From: Paenibacillus agaridevorans
Lineage (GTDB): Bacteria > Bacillota > Bacilli > Paenibacillales > Paenibacillaceae
Direction of reading: 5' to 3'
Assembly (NCBI RefSeq): GCF_003112455.1
Contig: NZ_BDQX01000011.1
Location: forward strand, 58,561 to 122,560
Length of the DNA: 64,000 nt
Shown here: piece after piece, positions 36,179 through 45,010 of the stretch
How positions within the stretch are numbered: position 1 is the first letter of the stretch
Layout: each line of letters starts with the position of its first letter
Notes under the pieces: generated by a model
Told to the model about the DNA's origin: nothing
Databases searched by the model: none
What the model saw: only the letters and a program-made list of their open reading frames with translations
Position numbers and translations under genes: made by a program

Positions 36179-36432
36179 CCAGCTATCCCTCACCCTTCTT
36201 TAAGGACGGAAAATTGTCGTATAATGTTGAAAGCTAAGTGACAATAATATCATACTAAACTGAAAAATTTCTGAACATGTCAATAAAAGGCGAAAATAGG
36301 AGATGGAGAACTCGTAACAGCCTTGATTAATATAATAAAAATTATTAGTATAGAGGCTACGGCTTGGTTCGTTTGCGCCACAAAGCTGCTTTTTTGCTAT
36401 GCTCATATAAATAGGAGAGGGGTTAAGGAACG
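36179..36432. other. Divergent intergenic region ahead of the polysaccharide operon
   Basis: AT-rich. On the minus strand a TTGACA (36283-36278) has no well-spaced -10, and ATTGTC/GACAAT arms flank the region near the VTC start. On the plus strand TTGATT (36323-36328) with TATAGA (36349-36354) is a weak promoter candidate for the aspartate-dehydrogenase-like gene. A stretch near 36360-36400 has GCGCAAACG-like text on the minus strand but does not fold as a c-di-GMP-I riboswitch by eye. Confidence 0.35.
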
Positions 36433-37218
36433 ATGGAAAAAAAGAAACTGGCATTTTTGGGCTGTGGATTTTTAAATGAGATCGTGGCTAACGCTTTACA
36501 TAACGGATATCTTCCTGAATATGAGCTCGTTGGTGCATTTGGAAGGAATCCCGTGCGGACAACGACTTTTGCCGAACGTCACAATTGCAAGGCATGCTAC
36601 AGTATGGAAGAGCTGTTGGCATTAAAGCCGGATATTATCGCAGAAGCTGCATCGCCGCAAGCAGTCGGAGAGTACAGCGAAACCATTCTAAAAGGCGGAG
36701 CAAGCCTGGTCGTACTGTCTATAGGAGCTTTTGCGGATGCGGCATTATATAATAGAGTAAGAGAGACAGCAGCCGAAAATAATCAAAAGGTATACATCGC
36801 CAGCGGTGCTGTCGGGGGGTTTGATGTTCTCCGTACTGCTGCCCTAATGAGTCCTATCAAAGCAACCATGACATCTAAAAAATCGTTACGCTCCTTGTTT
36901 TACACACCGCTCTTTAAAGAAGAGCTCATGAATATAACGGAGCCGGAGCAAGTGTTTAGCGGAAATACGAAGGAAGCGATTGAAATGCTTCCTTTTCATT
37001 TTAACGTGGCGGTTGCTACAGCTCTTGCCAGTGCAGGTCCTGAACGGACGACACTCCATATCGATGCGGTTCCTGGCTTTGTAGGAGATGAATATAAGAT
37101 AGAGATCGAAGGCGGAGAAGTGAAAACTGATCTTAATATTTATTCCAGAACGAGCAACATCGCCGGCTGGAGCGTAGTCGCTGTCTTGCGAAATATCGTA
37201 TCGCCCATTGTGTTTTAA
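36433..37218 (+). CDS. L-aspartate dehydrogenase-like oxidoreductase (NadX family)
   Basis: 261 residues. N-terminal Rossmann fold with the dinucleotide motif LAFLGCGFLNEIVA, then IIAEAASPQAVGEYS and YIASGAVGGFDVLRTAAL, and the C-terminal aspartate-dehydrogenase domain (FHFNVAVATALASAGPERT ... HIDAVPGFVGDEYKIEIEG). This family oxidises L-aspartate to iminoaspartate with NAD(P)+, often feeding NAD synthesis, but genomic relatives outside nad operons may act on other amino acids. No nadA/nadC lies in the window, so pathway is open. ATG 36433; weak ribosome site (GGGGTTAAGGAACG). Followed by a strong terminator. Confidence 0.82.
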   Translation: MEKKKLAFLGCGFLNEIVANALHNGYLPEYELVGAFGRNPVRTTTFAERHNCKACYSMEELLALKPDIIAEAASPQAVGEYSETILKGGASLVVLSIGAFADAALYNRVRETAAENNQKVYIASGAVGGFDVLRTAALMSPIKATMTSKKSLRSLFYTPLFKEELMNITEPEQVFSGNTKEAIEMLPFHFNVAVATALASAGPERTTLHIDAVPGFVGDEYKIEIEGGEVKTDLNIYSRTSNIAGWSVVAVLRNIVSPIVF

Positions 37219-37286
37219 CGAAGTAGGAGATCCAGCTCTGTCTACGGATAATCGGCAAGGGCGATCAAAAGTGATCTGCATCGGTG

Positions 37287-37309
37287 AACCGTCCGTTGGG
37301 ACGGTTTTT
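37287..37309 (+). terminator. Terminator after aspartate-dehydrogenase-like gene
   Basis: AACCGTCC and GGACGGTT form a perfect 8-bp stem with a GTTG loop, ending in TTTTT. Confidence 0.8.
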
Positions 37310-37450
37310 CGTGCGTTTAAAACAGGACCCCGTCGTAATATTGTGTTCAACGCCTCGCAGATATTTGTTGGGCACATTTTCCTATAATGATGATATGATC
37401 TAGATAATCAACTTACTTATGGTGCTCTTGCAGATTGGGGTCGTTTCATA

Positions 37451-39598
37451 ATGAAGGGTATTCTCCGATTCGGTTCTCGTACGATCTTGCTTCATATCGT
37501 TGCTGCCGTTGTTGTTGGTTTGGTTATAAGCTATGCCGTCATCTCTGTACCGGAATCTCCTAATTTACATAGTGAAAAAGGCATTCTGGATTTAAAGCAG
37601 GTTCATGTCAGTGAGAACCCGCTAAATTTAAAAGGGGAGTGGGCGTTCTACTGGCAAGAGCTGCTGTCGCCCGAGGACATACAGAATCGCTTGGCGAAGG
37701 ACGGATATCGTGACCGCTGGATCAGCATACCGAGCTCCTGGCTAGGTTATCGGTTAGATGGTCAGCAGCTGAGCGGTACAGGCTTCGCAACCTTTCGTGT
37801 GGTCATTGAGCTTAGCGAGCAGGATAAGAACGAGAGGCTTGCTCTGCGGCTGCCGACCATCTTTCATGCGTATAAATTATGGGTGAACGGTGAGCTGCTG
37901 GCAGAAGTCGGTGAGGTTGGTCAGGACAAGAGCAGCGTGACCCCGCTTCTGGCAACGAAGCTGGTGTTCTTCCAGCCCGAGCATGAGAGGGTGGAGCTGG
38001 TTATGCAAGTCGCCAACTTTCATCATAAGCGAGGCGGCATCACTAAGTATATCGAGATTGGCGGCAGTGATGTATTAACGGTCAGGAGAAATCTGGATAT
38101 CGCCGCTGAGGTGTTCATCACCACGAGCCTGCTGGTGATTGGCGCGTATCACCTGCTGTTGTTCATCCTGCGGCGCAAAGACAAGGCTCCATTGTATTTT
38201 GGTCTGTTCACCACGTTGTCCGGTATCCGATCCCTGCTGGTCGGCGAGCTCTTGCTCACACAATTGTGGCCATCTTTTCCATGGGGATTGCAGTTCAAGA
38301 TCGAGTATCTGATTCTTTGCAGTATTGGTTATATCATGACGATGTACTTTGATAGTGTTTTTCCGAATTATGTGTCGCGTTGGTTTCATCTTGGCACGCG
38401 GATCGTTACCGGCGCATTCTGTATCGTTGTTGTGGTGACCCCTGCACTTCTATATACCAAAATGTTACTGATGATCGGTGTGATCGTTGTTCTGCATATG
38501 GTTTATCTGATGGTCGGGCTGGGCCTAGCCGCTTTGCGACGCATGGAGGGAGCGCTAATCTTCCTGCTGGTGTCGGTGGTTGCTTTAGTTACGGTTATCA
38601 ACGATTTTTTATATTACAACGAATGGTCACGAATCGGAAATACATCTCCTCTTGGTCTGTTGGTGTTTACGATCGCGCAGATGATTCTGCTATCTTCCAG
38701 ATTTACGAGGGCGGCATCGAATGAAGAGCGGATTGCGCGCGAACTGCAGGACACGAACGACAAGCTGTCCGAAATGAATATGAATTTGGAACGGATCGTA
38801 CAGGAGCGCACACATGCCTTATCCGCAGCTCATGATGATCTCCGCACATCGTATGACCAGTTGCTCCTATCCGAGCAAGGGAGAAAAAAGCTCCTTGCCT
38901 ATATCACGCATGATCTGCGTTTGCCGCTGTCCAGCATGCTTGGATATGTGGAGGCTGTGCAAGACATGGTCAAGCCTGAACGCAATGAACAGTACCTGGC
39001 GTATATCCGGGATAACACGATAAGGATTAACCGCATGATCGAGGAGTTGTCCTTCTTGTCGCATTTGGAGACGGGACAAGTCTCGTATCGAATGAAGCCG
39101 GTCCATACGGCTCGCTTTTTGCGCCAGTTCTATGAACAATATGAGCTGGTTGTGCGTGACGCAGGGCTCCATTTCATGCTGGATGTCGGAGATACGGGAG
39201 ATCAAGGACCCAACATGTCTGTTGTCGAGATGGATGCGCAAAGACTGGAGCAGGCTTTGTTCAATCTGGTGTCGAACGCAATGAAGTTCACCTCTAGCGG
39301 CGGGGTGGTGCGTATTGCGTTAGCTGTGGACGAGGTGGATCATACCCGCTATGCGATCATTAGCGTGCAAGACTCCGGCATGGGTATTCCTCCAGAGCAG
39401 CTCGAGCAAATCTTCGATCGCAATTACAGGTATGATCGACCGGGCATGGATAAGGGAGTAGAGGGCAGCGGGCTCGGGCTGGCGATTTGCAGGGAAATCG
39501 TACATGCGCATGGAGGGACGGTCCGAGCGGAAAGCGATGGTCAGACGGGGACGACCTTCTATGTATCGCTTCCGTGTGTTCGAGAAGAGGGAGGGTGA
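37451..39598 (+). CDS. Hybrid-free sensor histidine kinase with 7TMR-DISM input
   Basis: 715 residues. One N-terminal membrane helix; an extracellular jelly-roll domain (~45-205; LKGEWAFYW ... GFATFRVVIEL ... YKLWVNGELLAEVGEVG) as in 7TMR-DISMED proteins, resembling a carbohydrate-binding fold; seven membrane helices (~215-420); coiled coil (~425-475); HisKA with His487 (LAYITHDLRLPLSSMLGY); and HATPase_c with FNLVSNAMKF, DSGMGIP and GSGLGLAI. The jelly-roll suggests a sugar-like or cell-wall ligand. It is six bases upstream of its response regulator, forming a two-gene operon. Confidence 0.9.
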   Translation: MKGILRFGSRTILLHIVAAVVVGLVISYAVISVPESPNLHSEKGILDLKQVHVSENPLNLKGEWAFYWQELLSPEDIQNRLAKDGYRDRWISIPSSWLGYRLDGQQLSGTGFATFRVVIELSEQDKNERLALRLPTIFHAYKLWVNGELLAEVGEVGQDKSSVTPLLATKLVFFQPEHERVELVMQVANFHHKRGGITKYIEIGGSDVLTVRRNLDIAAEVFITTSLLVIGAYHLLLFILRRKDKAPLYFGLFTTLSGIRSLLVGELLLTQLWPSFPWGLQFKIEYLILCSIGYIMTMYFDSVFPNYVSRWFHLGTRIVTGAFCIVVVVTPALLYTKMLLMIGVIVVLHMVYLMVGLGLAALRRMEGALIFLLVSVVALVTVINDFLYYNEWSRIGNTSPLGLLVFTIAQMILLSSRFTRAASNEERIARELQDTNDKLSEMNMNLERIVQERTHALSAAHDDLRTSYDQLLLSEQGRKKLLAYITHDLRLPLSSMLGYVEAVQDMVKPERNEQYLAYIRDNTIRINRMIEELSFLSHLETGQVSYRMKPVHTARFLRQFYEQYELVVRDAGLHFMLDVGDTGDQGPNMSVVEMDAQRLEQALFNLVSNAMKFTSSGGVVRIALAVDEVDHTRYAIISVQDSGMGIPPEQLEQIFDRNYRYDRPGMDKGVEGSGLGLAICREIVHAHGGTVRAESDGQTGTTFYVSLPCVREEGG

Positions 39599-39604
39599 CG
39601 GTGG

Positions 39605-40309
39605 ATGGGCACATACAAAATAATGATCGTCGATGATGATCCCCATATATGCGAGATTATCCAGGTGTATTGCGAGCGGGAAGGCTTTATATCCACCTCT
39701 AGCCACAGCGGGACAGAAGCAACAAAGCTGCTTGCTTCGTTCGAGCCGGATTTGATTGTACTGGATGTACTGCTGGCTAATGAAAACGGCATAGATTGGT
39801 GCATGAACGCACGCAGCCGCACGGATGCGCCGATTGTGTTCCTGAGCAGCCGCGAGGAAGACGAGGTGAAAATCAGCGCATTATCCTACGGCGGCGACGA
39901 TTATGTGACTAAGCCTTTCAGTCCGGGAGTACTCATGGCCAAGATCAAAGCTCATCTTCGCAGAGTGTCGACGGGCAGAAGGGAACAACTGCTGGAGTTG
40001 CCGGGTTTGACGCTGGATTTCTACGCCCAGTCCGTCAACACGGGCAGCGAAACCATCTTTTTATCGAAAAAAGAGTTCAGTCTACTGTCCTATATGGCAC
40101 AAAACGTCAATCGTGTCGTTAGTAGTGATGCGTTGTTTCAGCTCATTTGGGGAATGGAGAGTCTGGAGGATACGAGAACGGTCGCTGTGCACATCAGCAA
40201 TTTACGCAAAAAAATTGAAGCTGATCCTGCCAATCCTGAGAGAATCATTACGGTTCGGGGGGCTGGCTATATGCTAGTTGCCAGAAGTCCGTTACAAACG
40301 CGTACATAG
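39605..40309 (+). CDS. OmpR/PhoB-family response regulator
   Basis: 234 residues. Receiver domain with acidic pair DDD near residues 9-11, phospho-acceptor Asp54 (VLDVLLANENG), and Lys in DDYVTKPF. A winged-helix DNA-binding domain follows (~135-230; SKKEFSLLSYMAQNVNRVVS ... TVAVHISNLRKKIEADP). It is the cognate partner of the 7TMR-DISM kinase just before it. Targets unknown; the neighbouring carbohydrate modules are possible. Confidence 0.93.
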   Translation: MGTYKIMIVDDDPHICEIIQVYCEREGFISTSSHSGTEATKLLASFEPDLIVLDVLLANENGIDWCMNARSRTDAPIVFLSSREEDEVKISALSYGGDDYVTKPFSPGVLMAKIKAHLRRVSTGRREQLLELPGLTLDFYAQSVNTGSETIFLSKKEFSLLSYMAQNVNRVVSSDALFQLIWGMESLEDTRTVAVHISNLRKKIEADPANPERIITVRGAGYMLVARSPLQTRT

Positions 40310-40672
40310 CGTTAATACGTGATGTTTGCATCGCCGGCAGCAACGTTGCCCTTTTTAGAACGTGTTTCAAGACCTGTACATCGCTAATGTCGAGGGTCGA
40401 GAACCGTTCTATTTCTTTTTTGCCTTGGTTCAAACGCTTCCTAAAAAAATAAGTGTTCGAAACTAAAAAGAAATAAATTGACAACATAAACAATAGTAAA
40501 TAGTATTGAAACATAAGACAAACGTGCGTTGGGATACGAGTATACCGAATTCAAGCTCAAAAAGTGCCTATAAAGAGTTGCAGCGCGCCAAGCCTTTCGA
40601 AACGTAAGATGTTCGGAAGGCTTGTCTCATTTTGAGCGACGATCTATTTCATCACGACTAGAGGAGGACTAT
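40310..40672 (+). other. 363-base gap with one strong hairpin
   Basis: No credible gene. The useful element is at 40589-40624: CAAGCCTTTCGAA pairs with TTCGGAAGGCTTG (13 bp, one G-T pair) around ACGTAAGAT(G), followed by TCTCATTTT. It may terminate transcripts from upstream or form a leader hairpin for the YesS-type regulator, whose ribosome site is 35 bases on. A minus-strand open frame (40248-40514) shows no family resemblance. Confidence 0.5.
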
Positions 40673-42973
40673 ATGTCGGTTCATATTTCGAGAAGAATCA
40701 AGCTCACCTACAGCATCGTATTAATGGTGATCATTGCACTCAGCTTCTGGCTGTCCTTTATAGGCACAGTTGGGAGGCTGGAGAAGGACTTGAAGGATGT
40801 TCACTATGCGCTGCTCAATCAGATCGATAATAAAATCGAGCTGTCCTTCCGGGAGACGGAAAGAAATTTGCTGAAGCTTATGAATGAGATGGAGTTTGTT
40901 TATTTCATGTATGACAGTTATATCGACGAGTCGGAGAAGTATGTCAACTTTTACAGCCTATTCAATAAAGTGACAAGCTTTACCCATTCCAATACACAGT
41001 TGACCTCGGTTTATATATATTCCGATGTAAGCGGTAACATGCTGATGAACAAGATGTATGTGCCCCATTCGGAAAATAACGAAGATTGGCTAGTGGATCA
41101 CATTAATATGGATGGCTATATAAAATGGCTGCCTACTCATCAAATATGGGAAGGGGCTGTTTCCAGGGATGTTGTCACTTTAATCCGCCCTTATCCTGCG
41201 ATTAGCAAGCCAGGTTTTCGGAAGGGACTGGTGGCTGTCAATATAGACGAGCTGCTGCTGCAGCGCATGATCGCAGGCATCTACGAATCAAAATACAGCG
41301 GCCAAACGATCATTATGGATCAGGAAGGCCAGGTTGTCACGCATAGCGACCGTTCCCAACGCTATGGCAGTGCCGACTCTCTTCCGTTTGCGAAACAAAT
41401 CATGGCAGGCGGCGCGAAGGGTGAATTTACGATTGACTGGCATGGGACGAAGCACTCGGTGTTCTACATGAAATCGGCTTATACGGATTGGAATATAGTA
41501 ACGGTCATCCCCAATAGCGATGTGTACAAGCCGATCTCATCGACGCGGGATTTGCTCATCGTCGTCGCGTTGGGCATGATTGTCGTTGCTTTATTGGTGC
41601 TCTTTTATTTTAACCATACGACGTTTAAACCGATCGAACGCCTGGCCGGCAAAATGTTCGGGGTATACCGTACGCCGCAGACGGAGGCCGCAAGGCGTTT
41701 GAACGGTTTTAGCTCGCTGGAGACGATGTTTGATCAAATTTCGTTGGATCGCGAGCATCTGGAGCGTCAGGTGCGGGATTTCAAGCCTGTGCTGAAATGG
41801 CGTCTCATGACCGATATGCTGACGGGCAACAAAACGGAATACGCCGCTGTAGGTCATCAATTGGAGTATATCGGAATTAAATTGTACTCCCGTTATTACA
41901 TCGTTTGCAGCGCCGAAATCGAGAAGGGGGAGCAACTTGGCAGCAGAGACCTGGCGCTTTATACATTCATGCTTTGCAATGTGGCGGAAGAGCTGATTAA
42001 TATGGAGCATGCCGGAATAGCCGTTGATTTGGGCGGCGGAAAGGCGGTTATTTTAATCAGCTTTGCTGAAGGCGATGAGGAACAGAACCATTTGCGCGCG
42101 CTGGCTGTGCTGGAGTTGCTGCTGAAGGCGATGGAGCGGGAGTTCAAGCTTTCAGTAACAGCGGGGCTTGGACGCTGCTATCCGGATATGGCGGATATTC
42201 CAAAATCCTATGATCAATCTCTTAAAGCACTGCAATATAAGCTGCTGTTCGGCAGCGATGCGGTCATTTCGATAGAGGATATTTCCACCTCTCAAAATCA
42301 GGATTACTACCATATCGTCAAAAAGGCCGAACGGATTACGGAGTCGTTGAAGCAGTCGGATGACGAACGCGTGAAGCTGTACGTTAAGGAGATGTTTGCA
42401 GATGCGCTGGGCAGCAATTTATCTCCCGACTTGATTAAGCAGCTTTCGTTTGAGCTGATTATGAAGTCGCTGCAAATGATCTCTTTTATCGGCATAGACC
42501 CGGAAGAGACGATTGCAAGCCTCGGCAATTTACATCAACGCATAACGGCTTGCGACAATTGGCAGGACATCGAACGCATAGTTGCAAGCGTGTTGGAGCA
42601 AATAGCGGCAAATATCGCGGAAAAGAGAAGCAGCCGCGGTAAAAATAAAACGGTAGACAGCATACTTAGCTATATTCAGGAGCATTACCATGAGAGCGAG
42701 CTTTCACTGGATCAATTGGCGGATAAGTTCGAGCTGTCTCCTCCGTATATAAGCAAGCTGTTCAAAGAGCATACGGAGCGAAATTTTATTGATTATTTAA
42801 TTGAAATTCGGATTGCGGCTTCCAAGCAGTTTTTACACGACAGGAGCATGAAGGTCAATGATGTCGCAGAAGCAGTCGGCTATACGAATACGCGCAGCTT
42901 TCTGCGTGCCTTCAAGAAATATACAGGACTGACGCCTACAGAGTTTAGAGAGCAAAAAACGCTTAAATCATAA
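40673..42973 (+). CDS. YesS-type AraC-family transcriptional regulator
   Basis: 766 residues. A membrane helix near residues 10-32, an extracellular dCache-like sensor (~33-290; LTSVYIYSDVSGNMLMN ... VVTLIRPYPAI), a second membrane helix (~300-325; LLIVVALGMIVVALLVLFYF), a HAMP-like linker, a ~200-residue middle domain, and a C-terminal AraC helix-turn-helix (~665-766; SLDQLADKFELSPPYISKLF ... VNDVAEAVGYTNTRSFLRAF). This one-component sensor usually activates adjacent glycan uptake genes. ATG 40673 has GAGGAGG upstream. It is followed in the same direction by permeases, a binding lipoprotein and an SLH glycosidase, its likely regulon. Confidence 0.9.
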   Translation: MSVHISRRIKLTYSIVLMVIIALSFWLSFIGTVGRLEKDLKDVHYALLNQIDNKIELSFRETERNLLKLMNEMEFVYFMYDSYIDESEKYVNFYSLFNKVTSFTHSNTQLTSVYIYSDVSGNMLMNKMYVPHSENNEDWLVDHINMDGYIKWLPTHQIWEGAVSRDVVTLIRPYPAISKPGFRKGLVAVNIDELLLQRMIAGIYESKYSGQTIIMDQEGQVVTHSDRSQRYGSADSLPFAKQIMAGGAKGEFTIDWHGTKHSVFYMKSAYTDWNIVTVIPNSDVYKPISSTRDLLIVVALGMIVVALLVLFYFNHTTFKPIERLAGKMFGVYRTPQTEAARRLNGFSSLETMFDQISLDREHLERQVRDFKPVLKWRLMTDMLTGNKTEYAAVGHQLEYIGIKLYSRYYIVCSAEIEKGEQLGSRDLALYTFMLCNVAEELINMEHAGIAVDLGGGKAVILISFAEGDEEQNHLRALAVLELLLKAMEREFKLSVTAGLGRCYPDMADIPKSYDQSLKALQYKLLFGSDAVISIEDISTSQNQDYYHIVKKAERITESLKQSDDERVKLYVKEMFADALGSNLSPDLIKQLSFELIMKSLQMISFIGIDPEETIASLGNLHQRITACDNWQDIERIVASVLEQIAANIAEKRSSRGKNKTVDSILSYIQEHYHESELSLDQLADKFELSPPYISKLFKEHTERNFIDYLIEIRIAASKQFLHDRSMKVNDVAEAVGYTNTRSFLRAFKKYTGLTPTEFREQKTLKS

Positions 42974-43130
42974 GAAAATGAACCTGAATTAATAATTGTA
43001 ACCTGGGTTTTGCAAGAAATGACACCATTTTAAAACGAGTCTCTTTCGCCTATCTTGCCCAGCTGCATACAATCGAGTTGCGAGGCGGAATGATCAGCCT
43101 AGCTTAATCGATGCAGGGAGGAGGATTGCA

Positions 43131-44087
43131 ATGAAGGGGATGATCCCGGTGGACCAAGTGCCCGTCGGAACGAAGAAGAACGGCACCATTACGAAAAGAT
43201 TGATCAGGGACAAGTATTTATATTCGATGCTGTTGCCTGTAATCGTCTTTTACATCGTGTTTAAGTATCTTCCTATGGGTGGCGAAATTATTGCATTCAA
43301 GGACTACAGATTCGCCGACGGCTTATTGGGAAGCAAGTGGGCAGGGTTAAAGCATTTTGAATTGCTTTTTGAAAGTGCGGATTTTTGGCGCGTATTAAGA
43401 AATACTCTGTTATTGAATGTGTACAGCTTAGTTTTTGGGTTTCCAGTACCGATTGTTCTGGCTCTTCTATTAAATGAGGTTCGCAGAGAATGGTATAAGC
43501 GCCTCGTGCAAAACTTTCTTTATGTTCCGCATTTTATTTCCTGGGTAGTGCTGGGCGGTATTCTGGTTGCGATGCTGTCGCCAAGTACCGGGATAGTCAA
43601 CCTGCTATTAAACAAGGTATTTGGCATCGATCCGATTTATTTTATGGCTAATTCTTCATGGTGGCCGGTTATGTACACGTTATCGGGAATTTGGCGCGAA
43701 GCGGGATGGGGGACGATTCTATATCTCGCGGCAATGGCGGCCATAGATACGCAGCTGTATGAAGCTGCCAAAATCGACGGTGCCAACAAGCTTCGGCAAA
43801 TATGGCATGTTACATTGCCGGGTATTCGCAGCACGATAGCGATTTTGCTTATTTTGCGTATGGGCAGCATGATGGACGTGGGGCTGGAACAGACCTTGGT
43901 GCTGCAAAACAGCTCTGTGCTTGACGTTGCGGATGTAATAAGCACTTACGTTTATCGGGTTGGATTGCAAAATATGAATTACAGCTATACGACGGCGATC
44001 GGCTTATTCCAATCCATTGTAGGATTAATTCTTATTATTAGCGTAAATCGAGTCATTAAAGTATCTGGAGAGCGGGGGTTGTGGTAG
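43131..44087 (+). CDS. Sugar ABC transporter permease (LplB-like)
   Basis: 318 residues; six membrane helices; motifs of the LplB branch (DKYLYSMLLPVIVFYIVFKY, PMGGEIIAFKDYR, EAAKIDGANKLRQIWHVTLPG). With the next permease and the lipoprotein it should import an oligosaccharide, drawing on a shared ATPase not encoded here. ATG 43131 has GGGAGGAGG upstream. A 157-base gap follows the regulator gene; no terminator is seen there, so the regulator could be cotranscribed. Confidence 0.93.
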   Translation: MKGMIPVDQVPVGTKKNGTITKRLIRDKYLYSMLLPVIVFYIVFKYLPMGGEIIAFKDYRFADGLLGSKWAGLKHFELLFESADFWRVLRNTLLLNVYSLVFGFPVPIVLALLLNEVRREWYKRLVQNFLYVPHFISWVVLGGILVAMLSPSTGIVNLLLNKVFGIDPIYFMANSSWWPVMYTLSGIWREAGWGTILYLAAMAAIDTQLYEAAKIDGANKLRQIWHVTLPGIRSTIAILLILRMGSMMDVGLEQTLVLQNSSVLDVADVISTYVYRVGLQNMNYSYTTAIGLFQSIVGLILIISVNRVIKVSGERGLW

Positions 44088-44986
44088 CTATGAACGCTAG
44101 AACAGACAAAAAGAGATGGCTGCCGCAACTGGGAGGAGCGATAAATGCGCTTTTTCTTGGCCTTTTCTCATTGGCTACCTTATATCCATTCTGGTATGAG
44201 GCGGCAGCATCGTTTAGCAGCAGCAGAGCGATTACATCAGGCGAAGTGATGTTTTGGCCTGTCGAATTCAATATCGAAGCGTATAAACGTTTATTTGAAG
44301 ACGGGCAGCTGTTCATTTCTATGAAAAATACGATATGGGTTACGTTTGTAGGCACATTGCTGAATATCGTGCTGACGATACTTGCAGCGTATCCTCTATC
44401 GAAGAAGCGGCTGCTTGGCCGAAGCGCTTTGTTAATGTTTATAACGTTTACCATGCTTTTTGTGTCGGGTCTTATCCCTAACTTTATTTTGGTCAAATAT
44501 TTAGGGTTGATGAATTCCTATTGGTCGCTATGGCTGCCTGCGTTAATAAGCACCTACAACATGTTTGTTATGAAGACCTTTATGGAAGGGCTGCCCGAAG
44601 AGATTGAAGAGTCCGCGGCGATCGACGGAGCAGGGGACTGGCGGATACTTGTGCAAATCATTATGCCGCTGTGCAAGCCAATTGTAGTTGCGCTGTCTCT
44701 GTTCTATGCGGTTGGCTGGTGGAACAATTATTTTCAGGTGATGCTCTATATTGGAAAATCCAATAAACAGACGCTTATGCTCAAGCTTTATCAGATGATC
44801 AGGCAGGTAGATCAGCATTTGCTTAACCCTGCTGGCGGATCCGAAGGGGTTATGCAAGCGATGTTGACGCCGGAGGCGATTAAAGCCGCCGCGATAGTTA
44901 TCGCGATAACGCCGATTTTATGTGTTTATCCGTTTTTGCAGAAGCATTTTGTTAAAGGCGTTTTGATTGGTTCGGTGAAAGGCTAA
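44081..44986 (+). CDS. Sugar ABC transporter permease (LplC/YtcP-like)
   Basis: About 298-301 residues; six membrane helices; EAA loop EEIEESAAIDGAGDWRILVQI; LplC-type ending FVKGVLIGSVKG. The frame can begin at GTG 44081, overlapping the upstream stop, or ATG 44090; GGAG at 44067-44070 and GGGGG at 44073-44077 allow either. It partners the preceding permease. Confidence 0.92.
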   Translation: MVAMNARTDKKRWLPQLGGAINALFLGLFSLATLYPFWYEAAASFSSSRAITSGEVMFWPVEFNIEAYKRLFEDGQLFISMKNTIWVTFVGTLLNIVLTILAAYPLSKKRLLGRSALLMFITFTMLFVSGLIPNFILVKYLGLMNSYWSLWLPALISTYNMFVMKTFMEGLPEEIEESAAIDGAGDWRILVQIIMPLCKPIVVALSLFYAVGWWNNYFQVMLYIGKSNKQTLMLKLYQMIRQVDQHLLNPAGGSEGVMQAMLTPEAIKAAAIVIAITPILCVYPFLQKHFVKGVLIGSVKG

Positions 44987-45010
44987 TTTTGAAAAAAAGG
45001 GGATAGAAAT

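Noticed and set aside
36300..36420. Possible c-di-GMP-I riboswitch before the polysaccharide operon
   Set aside because: Only short matches such as GCGCAAACG were found; the two-helix layout with GGCAAACC and GGACGCAAAGCC is not present, and the operon promoter may lie downstream of it.
40248..40514. 88-codon minus-strand frame overlapping the response regulator's end
   Set aside because: Hydrophobic stretch but no ribosome site or family resemblance, and it overlaps a secure gene.
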